Positions 1 to 6,836 of a stretch of 64,000 nt of DNA are shown here, in pieces. Position 1 is the first letter of the stretch. Every line of letters starts with the position of its first letter. This DNA is from Streptomyces spinosisporus (GTDB taxonomy: Bacteria; Actinomycetota; Actinomycetes; Streptomycetales; Streptomycetaceae), in assembly GCF_022698145.1 (NCBI RefSeq), contig NZ_JALDAX010000008.1, positions 248,001-312,000 on the forward strand, in the 5' to 3' direction. The notes under the pieces are model-generated. The model ran no database searches, was not told the DNA's origin, and was given only the letters and a program-made list of their open reading frames with translations. Both the position numbers and the translations under genes were made by a program.

Positions 1-66
1 AGGCTGGGGCCCTCGGGGCTGAACATCCACGTCAGCGTAGTGGACACCTCGGCGGCCACTGATTAG
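1..66 (+). CDS. 3' end of a gene running in from the left (unidentified)
   Basis: The first frame is open from base 1 to a TAG at 64-66 and would give the last 21 residues of a protein ending in ...VDTSAATD. Codons are rich in G/C at the third position, and a short AT-rich gap with the next ribosome binding site follows, which fits a gene end. The fragment is too short to assign to a family, and it could be non-coding. Confidence 0.25.
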   Translation, partial: RLGPSGLNIHVSVVDTSAATD

Positions 67-109
67 TCTCCTTCTCACTTACTCAACAAATTGATTATGA
101 GGTGGCGCG

Positions 110-517
110 ATGCGAGCGTTCCGCGAGGCGGTCGAGGCCGGGGACATGGAGGCCGTCGAGGCGCTGCTGGCCGAGGACGTCGTCTTCACCAGTCCGGTGG
201 TCTTCAAGCCGTATCCGGGCAAGGCGATCACCGCGGCGATCCTGCGCGCGGTCTCGAAGGTGTTCCAGGACTTCCGGTACGACCGCGAGCTCGCCGGTGC
301 CGACGGCCGCGACCACGCCCTGGTGTTCACCGCCCGGGTGGGCGACCGCGAGCTGACGGGCTGCGACTTCATCCGGCTGAACGAGGACGGCCTGATCGGC
401 GAACTCATGGTCATGGTGCGGCCGTTGTCGGGTGCCCAGGCCCTGGCGGCGGAGATGGGGGCGCGCTTCGAGGACATCGTCAAGGAGGCGGAGGCACGGT
501 CCGCTTCCCCGTCCTGA
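110..517 (+). CDS. NTF2-like / SnoaL-like small protein
   Basis: A 135-residue protein with the pattern of the NTF2-like fold. An N-terminal helix (FREAVEAGDMEAVEALLAED) is followed by a phenylalanine/valine-rich strand (VVFTSPVVF), then alternating strands ending in a conserved-looking FIRLNEDGLIGEL motif. Such proteins are small enzymes (isomerases, cyclases) or ligand-binding proteins; no substrate can be deduced. The ATG follows GAGGTGG at a good distance. Its last 38 bases overlap the 3' end of the convergent MFS gene. No signal peptide or membrane segment is seen. The family is fairly clear, the function is not. Confidence 0.72.
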   Translation: MRAFREAVEAGDMEAVEALLAEDVVFTSPVVFKPYPGKAITAAILRAVSKVFQDFRYDRELAGADGRDHALVFTARVGDRELTGCDFIRLNEDGLIGELMVMVRPLSGAQALAAEMGARFEDIVKEAEARSASPS

Positions 518-1940
518 CACGGGCCGCACCGGGCGACCGGTCCTCCCGCCTGCTCTGTTCCTCGCCCCGGCGCAGCAGGAGCAGGGCACAGATCAGCCCC
601 GCGGTCGCGAGGGCGGCGCACGCGAGGAACGCGGCACGGTAGCCGGTGGTCAGGGCGGCGAGCCGGTCCGGCCCGTCGGTCCAGGTGAGGGCGACGGACG
701 TGACGACGGCGACACCGAAGGCCCCGCCGATCTGGAAGGCCGCGGTGTTGATGCCGGAGGCGACGCCCGAGTCCTGTTCCCGCACGCCGGTCAGGGCGGC
801 GATGGCCCCGGCGACCGCGCACGCGCCCAGGCCCGGGCCGAAGAGCAGCAGGCCGGGCAGGAGGTCGCGGGCGAAGCTCCCGTCGACCGGGACGCCGGCC
901 AGCAGTGCGCTGCCCGCGCCGACCAGTGCGAGACCGCCCGCGGCGATCCGGCGGGCGCCGGCCCGGGTGACCAGGGCCTGTCCGGCGTAGGAGCCGACGA
1001 CCGCCCCGACGGGCATCACCACGTTGCACAGCCCGAAGCGCAGGGGCGAGTAGCCGAGGACGCCCTGGCCGTACTGGGACAGCGTGTACGACATCCCGAA
1101 GGCGCTCGCGCCGAGCAGGAACACGACCAGGTTGCCGCCGCTCACCGTCCGGGCGCGCAGCAGGCGCAGCGGCACGAGCGGCGCCGAGGTGCGGGACTCG
1201 ATGCGGACGAACACCACAACGAGCAGCACGGACGCGGCGAGCAGCCCCGTCGTGCGCGCCGACAGCCATCCGGCTCCGGGTGCCTCGACGACGGCGTAGA
1301 CGCAGGCGACGAGCGCGGCGGTGGCGGCGAGCGCACCGGCCGGGTCGAAGGAGCGGGCCCGCGCGTCGGTGCGGCTCTCGCGCAGCAGGAGCGGGGTCAG
1401 CGCCAACAGGAGTGCGGCGACGGGGACGTTGAGGAAGAAGACCCACTCCCAGCCGAGGGTGTCGGTGAGGGGGCCGCCGATCAGCAGGGCCGCGGTGGCA
1501 CCGAAGCCGCCGCTGCCGGACCAGACGGCTAGGGCCTTGTTGCGCTCACGGCCCTCGTCGAAGGTGCTCACCAGCAGCGACAGCGCGCTCGGCGCCATGA
1601 TCGCGGCCGATACGCCCTGGACGGCGCGGGCCGCGACCAGTACCCCGGCTGTCCAGGCCAGTCCGCACAGCAGTGAGGACACCCCGAACAGCAGCGTTCC
1701 GGCCATGAACACGCGGCGGCGGCCCAGCAGGTCGGCGGTGCGGCCGCCGAGGAGCAGCAGCCCGCCGAAGCTCAGCAGGTAGGCGCTCATCACCCACTGG
1801 GCGCCGTCCGCGGACAGACCGAGCCCGTCCGCGATCGACGGGAGGGCGAGCAGCACGATCTGCGCGTCGAGGATCACCATGAACCCGGCGACGCAGAGCA
1901 GGGCGAGGGCGTACCAGCGGCGTGCGTCGGTGGCGGGCAC
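480..1940 (-). CDS. MFS drug efflux transporter, DHA2 (EmrB/QacA) type
   Basis: Starting at GTG 1940 this is a 486-residue, probably 14-helix major facilitator. Helix 1 carries FMVILDAQIVLLALPSI, the DHA2 counterpart of the LDxTIVNVALP motif C region. GGRTADLLGRRRVF after helix 2 is motif A. It should export small lipophilic compounds by proton antiport. The frame stays open upstream to 2111, but those 57 codons are Pro/Arg-rich with poor third-position GC. GTG 1940 has GGGAGG 6 bases upstream and sits 2 bases after the stop of a 45-codon ORF, so it is probably translated by coupling. The unit is preceded by an ECF42-type promoter (2116-2144), which suggests that the ECF42 sigma factor next door drives the pump. 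Confidence 0.88.
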   Translation of the reverse strand: MPATDARRWYALALLCVAGFMVILDAQIVLLALPSIADGLGLSADGAQWVMSAYLLSFGGLLLLGGRTADLLGRRRVFMAGTLLFGVSSLLCGLAWTAGVLVAARAVQGVSAAIMAPSALSLLVSTFDEGRERNKALAVWSGSGGFGATAALLIGGPLTDTLGWEWVFFLNVPVAALLLALTPLLLRESRTDARARSFDPAGALAATAALVACVYAVVEAPGAGWLSARTTGLLAASVLLVVVFVRIESRTSAPLVPLRLLRARTVSGGNLVVFLLGASAFGMSYTLSQYGQGVLGYSPLRFGLCNVVMPVGAVVGSYAGQALVTRAGARRIAAGGLALVGAGSALLAGVPVDGSFARDLLPGLLLFGPGLGACAVAGAIAALTGVREQDSGVASGINTAAFQIGGAFGVAVVTSVALTWTDGPDRLAALTTGYRAAFLACAALATAGLICALLLLRRGEEQSRREDRSPGAARVRTGKRTVPPPP

Positions 1941-1942
1941 GG

Positions 1943-2080
1943 TCAGCCTCCCAGGCGGAGGGCGGCCAGCCATACGTCCGGTGTGCCGCCGGGGCTGCCG
2001 GGGCTGCGGGGTTCGCGCAGGAGCGCGGCGAGGGCCTTGCGGAGCCGGGTGGTGCGGCGCGTGAGGTGGTGGGCGGTCAT
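1943..2080 (-). CDS. 45-residue ORF coupled to the MFS pump
   Basis: ATG at 2080 has GGAG eight bases upstream, and the stop at 1943-1945 lies two bases before the pump's GTG. Forty of 44 sense codons end in G or C, as in real genes here, while the alternative frame that extends the pump upstream does not show this bias. The product is basic at the start (HHLTRRTTRLRKALAALL) and then Pro/Gly-rich; no domain is recognised. It may be a genuine small protein or a leader whose translation opens the pump's start site. It falls directly downstream of the ECF42-type promoter. Confidence 0.55.
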   Translation of the reverse strand: MTAHHLTRRTTRLRKALAALLREPRSPGSPGGTPDVWLAALRLGG

Positions 2081-2115
2081 CGGAGACTCCGGTGTCGTGG
2101 GGTGTTGTCACCCCA

Positions 2116-2144
2116 CCGACGAACGGCTCCTAGGCGGATCGACA
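2116..2144 (-). promoter_or_regulatory. ECF42-type promoter of the 45-aa ORF/MFS unit
   Basis: On the minus strand TGTCGA (2144-2139) is followed by a 17-base spacer and CGTCGG (2121-2116). The flanks match the promoter at 4484-4512: both read GTGTCGAT at -35 and CGTTCGTCGGTGGGG around -10. TGTCGA with CGTC is the described ECF42 promoter pattern in Streptomyces. The box lies inside the last codons and stop of the sigma factor gene. Transcription would start near 2110. Confidence 0.7.
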
Positions 2145-3389
2145 CTCCGCGAGCCGCTTCTGCAGAAATCTCCGTTCGGCGTCGTTCTCCACCAACTCCA
2201 GCGCCCGTTCGTAGGCCTCGGCCGCCTCTTTCATACGTCCGCTGCGGCGCAGCAGGTCGGCGCGGGTGGCGGGCAACAGGTGGTATCCGGCCAGGTCGCC
2301 CTCCTGCTCCAGTTGCGCGACCAGGGCCAGCCCCGCGTCGAAGCCCTCGGACATGCCCACGGCGACAGCGCGGTTGAGGCGGACGACGGCCGAGGGCACG
2401 AAGCGGCTCAACTCGCCGTAGAGCGCGGCGATGTCGGCCCAGTCGGTGTCCTCGGCCGTCGCAGCGGTGGTGTGGCAGGCGGCGATGGCGGCCTGGATCT
2501 GGTAGGCGCCGGGGCGCCCGCGGCGCAGCGCGGTCTCCAGCAGTCCGGTGCCCTCGTCGATCTCGGCGCGGTCCCAGGCTTCGCGGTCCTGGTCCTCCAG
2601 GGTCACCAGTTCGCCGGCCGCGTCCACGCGCGTGTGCCGGCGCGCGTCGTGCAGCAGCAGAAGGGCGAGCAGGCCGAGCGTCTCGGGCTCGTCCGGCATC
2701 AGCCGGGCCAGCAGGCGTGCGAGACGGATCGCCTCGGCGCACAGGTCGGTGCGCACGAGGTCGGCGCCGGAGGAGGCGGCGTACCCCTCGTTGAAGAGCA
2801 GGTAGAGCACGCCGAGCACGCCCGTGGTGCGTTCGGGCAGCAGGTGCGCGGGCGGCACCCGGTAGGGGATGCCGGCGTTGCGGATCTTCTTCTTGGCACG
2901 CACCAGGCGCTGCGCCATCGTCGCCTCGGGGACGAGGAAGGCGCGGGCGATCTCCGGTGTGGTCAGGCCGGCGAGGGTGCGCAGGGTGAGGGCGACGCGG
3001 GCCTCGATGGGCAGGGCGGGATGGCAGCAGGTGAAGATCAGCCGCAGCCGGTCGTCCTGGACGCCGCTGTCGTCGCCGTCGTACTCCGGGTCGTACGGTC
3101 CCTCGTCGCGCGCCAGCACGGCCGCCTCCCGCAGTTTGGCCGCCCCCACCGCCTCCCGGCGCAGCACGTCGAGAGCACGGTGGCGTGCGGTCGTGGTCAG
3201 CCAGGCGCCGGGGCGGCGCGGGATGCCGTCGCGCCGCCACCGGTCCAGGGCCTGGGCGAAGGCGTCCTGCGTGCTCTCCTCGGCGAGGTCCCAGTCGCCG
3301 GTCACCCGGATCAGGGTGGCGACGACCTGGCCCCACTCCTCGCGGAAGGCGGCGGCGACGGCCTTCTCGACGTCGTCCGTGGCACTCAC
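2130..3389 (-). CDS. ECF42-group RNA polymerase sigma factor with long C-terminal extension
   Basis: A 419-residue sigma factor. Region 2 lies near residues 10-80 (DWDLAEESTQDAFAQALDRW), region 4 near 130-175 (LTTPEIARAFLVPEATMAQRLVRAKKKI), and the rest is the helical, TPR-like C-terminal extension typical of group ECF42 (LLFNEGYAASS, LNRAVAVGMSEG, AYERALELVEN). ECF42 factors lack a classical anti-sigma factor and are encoded with DGPF/YCII proteins. That is the case here: the gene starts at GTG 3389, overlapping the preceding DGPF gene by GTGA. Two promoters of the expected type lie nearby, one before the DGPF operon (autoregulation) and one before the MFS pump. The inducing signal is unknown. 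Confidence 0.9.
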   Translation of the reverse strand: MSATDDVEKAVAAAFREEWGQVVATLIRVTGDWDLAEESTQDAFAQALDRWRRDGIPRRPGAWLTTTARHRALDVLRREAVGAAKLREAAVLARDEGPYDPEYDGDDSGVQDDRLRLIFTCCHPALPIEARVALTLRTLAGLTTPEIARAFLVPEATMAQRLVRAKKKIRNAGIPYRVPPAHLLPERTTGVLGVLYLLFNEGYAASSGADLVRTDLCAEAIRLARLLARLMPDEPETLGLLALLLLHDARRHTRVDAAGELVTLEDQDREAWDRAEIDEGTGLLETALRRGRPGAYQIQAAIAACHTTAATAEDTDWADIAALYGELSRFVPSAVVRLNRAVAVGMSEGFDAGLALVAQLEQEGDLAGYHLLPATRADLLRRSGRMKEAAEAYERALELVENDAERRFLQKRLAECRSA

Positions 3390-3724
3390 TCCCAGACCGG
3401 CCGCACCTCGACCGCGCCGCCGTCGAGGGCGGCCGGATGCTTGGCGGCCAGGGCGATCGCCTCGTCCAGATCGGCGACATCGATGAAGGAGACTCCGGCG
3501 AGATACTCCTTCGTCTCCGCGAACGGCCCGTCGCTGAGCAGGACTTCGTCGCCCCGCACCCGCACGGTGGTGGCGTCGCTCACCGGCCGCAGCCGTGCTC
3601 CGCCGGTGACCCGGCCCGCCCGTGCCTCGTCGAAGTACGCGGCGAAGCGCGGGTCGTGGGCGTGCTCCGCCGGACTCTGCTCCTCGGCCCCGACCGGGGT
3701 GCAGAACAGCAGGGCGTACTTCAT
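3386..3724 (-). CDS. DGPF (YCII-related) protein
   Basis: A 112-residue single-domain YCII/DGPF protein. It starts MKYALLF, carries the defining DGPFAETKEYLAG motif near residues 65-77, and ends in the usual EVRPVWE. These small dimeric proteins resemble muconolactone-isomerase-fold enzymes and are the constant companions of ECF42 sigma factors, where they may act as sensors or effectors; no reaction is established. The ATG overlaps the stop of the upstream fusion gene (TGATG), and its own stop overlaps the sigma factor's GTG, so the three genes form one tightly coupled operon. Confidence 0.88.
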   Translation of the reverse strand: MKYALLFCTPVGAEEQSPAEHAHDPRFAAYFDEARAGRVTGGARLRPVSDATTVRVRGDEVLLSDGPFAETKEYLAGVSFIDVADLDEAIALAAKHPAALDGGAVEVRPVWE

Positions 3725-4446
3725 CACGCCTCCTTCAGGGTCACGGCGTGCTCGTGGGTGATCACCCGGCGCAGTCCGATGTCGCGGTAGCCGGTGGTCA
3801 CCCGCATCGTGTGGTCGATGCGGGTGCCGTCGGGGCGCTCGGCGGTCACCCGGACGCGGCAGCGGGTGAACCCGACGCTCTCGTCGACCTCGACGCGCAG
3901 GTCCAGCACTTCGCGTGTCACCGGTCCGGTGACGGACGCGAACAGGTCCTGCAGTGCCTCGCGGTGGGCGTCCAGGCCCTGGCGCTCGTGGCCGTCCGTG
4001 CAGTAAAAGATGTCCGCGTCCGGGGCGTAGCAGGCCAGCGCGCGGTCGATGTCCCGCTCCCGGAAGGCCTCGGTGAGTTCGGTGTCGAGGGCGCGGACGG
4101 CGGTCTCGGCGTCCTCGCCCTCCCCCATGGGCCAGAAGGGGCGGACCTCCATGGCGCCGATGGTGGCGACGGGGTGCCGGGCGGCGGCCTCGACGGCCTC
4201 CTCCAGGCTGTCGCACTCCAGGACGTCGAAGCCGGCGACGTACTCCTTGGTCTCGGCGAACGGCCCGTCGGTGCGCAGGACTTCACCGCCGCGCACGCGC
4301 ACCGTGACCGCCTCGGACGGCAGGGCGAGCCGGTGGCCGTGCAGCCGTGCGCCCCGCTCGCCGAGCTCCTCCACCCAGGGTTCGACGGGTGCCATGCCCG
4401 AGGCGTCGGCGGTGTCGTCGCCGCAGACGAGCAGCATGTACTTCAT
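3724..4446 (-). CDS. DGPF domain fused to a SnoaL-like domain
   Basis: A 240-residue two-domain protein. Residues 1-105 form a YCII/DGPF domain (starting MKYMLLV, with DGPFAETKEYVAG near 60-72, ending EVRPFWP). Residues 115-240 form an NTF2/SnoaL-like domain (LTEAFRERDIDRALACYAPDADIFYC, later VTTGYRDIGLRRVITHEH). The fusion suggests that the two folds act on, or sense, the same ligand. It is the first gene of the ECF42 operon, 38 bases downstream of the ECF42-type promoter, with GGGAGGACCCC before the ATG. SnoaL-like domains often accompany ECF41/42 systems. The actual chemistry is unknown. Confidence 0.85.
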   Translation of the reverse strand: MKYMLLVCGDDTADASGMAPVEPWVEELGERGARLHGHRLALPSEAVTVRVRGGEVLRTDGPFAETKEYVAGFDVLECDSLEEAVEAAARHPVATIGAMEVRPFWPMGEGEDAETAVRALDTELTEAFRERDIDRALACYAPDADIFYCTDGHERQGLDAHREALQDLFASVTGPVTREVLDLRVEVDESVGFTRCRVRVTAERPDGTRIDHTMRVTTGYRDIGLRRVITHEHAVTLKEA

Positions 4447-4483
4447 GGGGTCCTCCCGGTCGTCATGAGCTTCCTACACCCCA

Positions 4484-4512
4484 CCGACGAACGGGGGCCG
4501 ACCGAATCGACA
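4484..4512 (-). promoter_or_regulatory. ECF42-type promoter of the DGPF-sigma operon
   Basis: On the minus strand TGTCGA (4512-4507), a 17-base spacer, then CGTCGG (4489-4484). It is nearly identical in both boxes and spacing to the site at 2116-2144. It lies 38 bases before the first DGPF gene and indicates that the sigma factor controls its own operon. Confidence 0.75.
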
Positions 4513-4540
4513 CTCTGCCGCACGGATCATCCGGACGGTT

Positions 4541-5596
4541 TCAGGACGCGCTGCCGATCTCCCGTACGAGTTCGACGGCCCGGCCCAGCGTGACGAGCCG
4601 GTCCTCCAGGCTCTCCCCCGCCGGATACAGCCGTACGGTGTCCACGCCGGCGTCGCGCCACACGCGCAGCCGCTCCCGCACCATGGGCTCGGTGCCGATC
4701 AGGGTCGTGCCGAGGACCATCTCGTCGGTCACGAGAGCGGCCGCGCCGTCCCGGTCGCCCGCCTGCCAGCGCTCGCGGACCTCGGCGGCCACCTCGGCCC
4801 AACCCTGGCGACTGTAGGCGTTGTTGTAGAAGTTGGTCGAGGCTGAGCCCATGCCCCCGAGGCTGAAGGCCAGCTCCTTCTTGCGGCCGGCGACCATCGC
4901 GGCGAGTGCGTCCTCGTCGGCGGCGAAGGCGACCTCGGCGCCCTGGCAGACGTCCAGATCCGTGCGGCTGCGCCCGGCCCTGGCGAGTCCTTCGTCGAGG
5001 TTGGTGAAGTAGGCGCCCGCCGCGCCCTCGGGCACGAAGCTGGTCCCGAGCCAGCCGTCGGCGACCTCACCGGTCAGCCGCAGCATGGCCGGTGACAGGG
5101 CGGCGAGATAGACGGGAACGGGGTGCTCGGCCCGCGTCGACAGCCGCATCGGGACCGCGTCGCCGGGCAGCGGGATGGTGAACTGCGTTCCCTCGTACGA
5201 GAGTTTGCCGCCGTCGAGGACCCGGTGCACGATCTCCACGGTTTCCCGCATGCGGGCGAGCGGGCGGGCGAACGGCACGCCGTGCAGCCCCTCCATCACC
5301 TGCGGTCCGGATGCGCCGAGCCCCAGCAGGAAGCGGCCGCCGGAGAGGTTGGAGAGGGTGATCGCGGTCTGGGCGACGGCCACCGGGGTGCGGGTGCCGA
5401 CCTGGATGACGCCGGATCCCAGCAGCATCCGGTCGGTGAGCGCCGCGTAGTAGCCGAGGGCGGAGGGCGCGTCGGAGCCCCAGGCCTCGGCCACCCAGCA
5501 GACGTCGAGGCCCAGCTTCTCGGCCTCCACGACGAAGTCGGCGGTCTGCGACCAGTGTTCACCGGTGGAGGCCTCGACCGTGGTCGCGGTGCGCAT
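4541..5596 (-). CDS. LLM-class F420-dependent oxidoreductase
   Basis: A 351-residue protein of the luciferase-like monooxygenase fold (TIM barrel). DFVVEAEKLGLDVCWVAEAWG, ITLSNLSGGRFLLGLGASGPQV and AALSPAMLRLTGEVADGWLG are typical of the coenzyme-F420 branch, such as F420-dependent dehydrogenases and reductases, rather than of FMN luciferases. It should use F420 to reduce or oxidise a small substrate in the cytoplasm. The ATG at 5596 overlaps the stop of the SRPBCC gene (ATGA), so the two are co-translated. The unit lies downstream of an HxlR gene and an apparent HxlR operator at 6146-6160. The substrate cannot be deduced. Confidence 0.85.
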   Translation of the reverse strand: MRTATTVEASTGEHWSQTADFVVEAEKLGLDVCWVAEAWGSDAPSALGYYAALTDRMLLGSGVIQVGTRTPVAVAQTAITLSNLSGGRFLLGLGASGPQVMEGLHGVPFARPLARMRETVEIVHRVLDGGKLSYEGTQFTIPLPGDAVPMRLSTRAEHPVPVYLAALSPAMLRLTGEVADGWLGTSFVPEGAAGAYFTNLDEGLARAGRSRTDLDVCQGAEVAFAADEDALAAMVAGRKKELAFSLGGMGSASTNFYNNAYSRQGWAEVAAEVRERWQAGDRDGAAALVTDEMVLGTTLIGTEPMVRERLRVWRDAGVDTVRLYPAGESLEDRLVTLGRAVELVREIGSAS

Positions 5597-6105
5597 CAGC
5601 CGGCCTCCGCCCGCTGCTTGATCTCCTTGAGCGTGGTCGTCATGTTCTGCTCCAGCTCCCGCAACCGTACGAACACGATCTTCTGTTCCTTGTCCGGCAT
5701 GCGGTCGATGGCCTCGCACAGCCCGGAGCGGCCGGGGCCCATCTGCACCCACTGCGACAGATCGGTACCGCCGTCGCCCGCGTGCAGCCTGAAGCGCCAG
5801 ACGGCGGACGGCTCGGCGGGGTCCTGCACCGCCCAGGCGAAGCGACGGCCCGGTTCGTACTCGACGACGTAGGAGGTGGTGGACCACTCGCCGAGCGCCT
5901 CGTGCTTGCTGTGGCCGAGGAAGCGGGCGCCGAGGGCGGGCCCGGTGGCGCCGTCGAGCCAGGCGACCGACTGGAGTTCCCGGCTCATGGCCGGCATCAG
6001 GGAGATGTCCGAGACCAGGGCCCACACACGCTCGGGCGGGGCGTCGATCCAGGTCCGCACCTCGACGGTGGGTGTGTCCGTGTACCGTGCGCCGGTCCAT
6101 TTCAC
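5596..6105 (-). CDS. SRPBCC (START-like) family protein
   Basis: A 169-residue protein of the polyketide cyclase/dehydrase SRPBCC superfamily. EVRTWIDAPPERVWALVSDISLMPAMSRELQSVAW at residues 14-50 is the usual first strand-helix pair, and further strands (SYVVEYEPGRRFAWAV, WRFRLHAGDGGTDLSQW) complete the hydrophobic ligand cavity. It starts at GTG 6105. It is coupled to the following F420-type oxidoreductase, so the two may handle one hydrophobic ligand. The operon probably answers to the HxlR regulator 64 bases upstream. The ligand is unknown. Confidence 0.82.
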   Translation of the reverse strand: MKWTGARYTDTPTVEVRTWIDAPPERVWALVSDISLMPAMSRELQSVAWLDGATGPALGARFLGHSKHEALGEWSTTSYVVEYEPGRRFAWAVQDPAEPSAVWRFRLHAGDGGTDLSQWVQMGPGRSGLCEAIDRMPDKEQKIVFVRLRELEQNMTTTLKEIKQRAEAG

Positions 6106-6145
6106 GTCGGTCTACCTCCTCGCCGTCAAGGGTCTGACCTCCAGA

Positions 6146-6160
6146 GTTGCGTCATGAGAC
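6146..6160. promoter_or_regulatory. putative HxlR operator before the SRPBCC-oxidoreductase unit
   Basis: GTTGCGTCATGAGAC shares CGTCATGAGAC with the palindromic site at 6695-6709 in front of the HxlR gene. It sits between the HxlR stop and the SRPBCC start, where a repressor site for that promoter would be expected. Confidence 0.5.
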
Positions 6161-6168
6161 TGACCCTG

Positions 6169-6678
6169 TCAAGGATCCGCACCGAGGTTGAACCGGCGCC
6201 GTACGTCCGGTCGTTGCTTCAGCCGCTCCGGATAGCCCGGCCCCATCCGCATGGAGGTGTCCTCGGCGCGCAGCGGCTCCCGGCAGCGGGCGCAGACGAC
6301 CTCGGCATGGGTGTCGTGGCCGCAGGTGTCGTGGTGGAAGACGACGGGGGCGCCCTCCTCCCCCGCCAGCCAGCGGTCGCCCCAGCGGGAGAGCGCGGCG
6401 AGCACGCCGAAGAAGTCCCGCCCCTTCTCGGTCAACACGTAGTCGTAGCGCCGGGGTTCGTCCTGGTAGGGGCGCTTCTCCAGCAGCCCTTCGTCGACGA
6501 GACGGCGCAGCCGGTCGGTCAGCGTGTTGCGCGCGATGCCCAGCTCCTGCTGGAACGCGTCGAAGCGACGGATCCCGTAGAAGGCCTCCCGCAGCACCAG
6601 GGGCGTCCATGCGTCGCCCAGGAGGTCCATGGTCGTCGCGATGGAGCACGGCCAGTTCGAGAAGGACGTCCGTTTCAT
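6169..6678 (-). CDS. HxlR-family transcriptional regulator with C-terminal zinc-ribbon-like tail
   Basis: A 169-residue regulator. Residues 5-110 are a typical HxlR winged helix (CSIATTMDLLGDAWTPLVLREAFYGIRRFDAFQQELGIARNTLTDRLRRL), including the conserved Cys near residue 11 that in this family can sense electrophiles or redox change. The tail (HHDTCGHDTHAEVVCARCREPL) contains Cys/His pairs resembling a small zinc ribbon. A GTCTC...GAGAC palindrome lies just upstream, and a related site precedes the SRPBCC gene, which suggests autoregulation and local control. The effector is probably a reactive small molecule handled by the next two genes (inference). Confidence 0.85.
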   Translation of the reverse strand: MKRTSFSNWPCSIATTMDLLGDAWTPLVLREAFYGIRRFDAFQQELGIARNTLTDRLRRLVDEGLLEKRPYQDEPRRYDYVLTEKGRDFFGVLAALSRWGDRWLAGEEGAPVVFHHDTCGHDTHAEVVCARCREPLRAEDTSMRMGPGYPERLKQRPDVRRRFNLGADP

Positions 6679-6694
6679 GCCTTCACCCTAGCCA

Positions 6695-6709
6695 GTCTCG
6701 TCATGAGAC
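6695..6709. promoter_or_regulatory. putative HxlR operator (palindrome) before the HxlR gene
   Basis: GTCTCGTCATGAGAC has perfect 5-base arms, GTCTC and GAGAC, around GTCAT, and lies 17 bases upstream of the HxlR ATG. Its right half recurs at 6150-6160. Confidence 0.55.
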
Positions 6710-6749
6710 CCAGGGTTTCAGCCATTAACTTCAGCCCTTTCCTTAAGCA

Positions 6750-6789
6750 TTGACGCCCTCCTGGACTCCTGCCATGGTCTGGACCAGTG
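6750..6789 (+). promoter_or_regulatory. chitinase promoter with DasR-like (dre) operator
   Basis: TTGACG (6750-6755) and CATGGT (6773-6778) are 17 bases apart. The -10 region overlaps CATGGTCTGGACCAGTG (6773-6789), close to the dre consensus ACTGGTCTAGACCACT bound by the GlcNAc regulator DasR and to the direct repeats known from Streptomyces chitinase promoters. Binding here should repress until aminosugar phosphates appear. Confidence 0.65.
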
Positions 6790-6836
6790 CACAGCACCCT
6801 CACTTTCGGCAGCTCCGACGAGAAGCGAGGTCCACC

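Noticed and set aside
1941..2111. N-terminal extension of the MFS pump to GTG 2111
   Set aside because: Poor third-position GC and Pro/Arg-rich composition; a small ORF and a better ribosome site at 1940 explain the region. A leaderless GTG at 2111, at the predicted transcription start, cannot be fully excluded.
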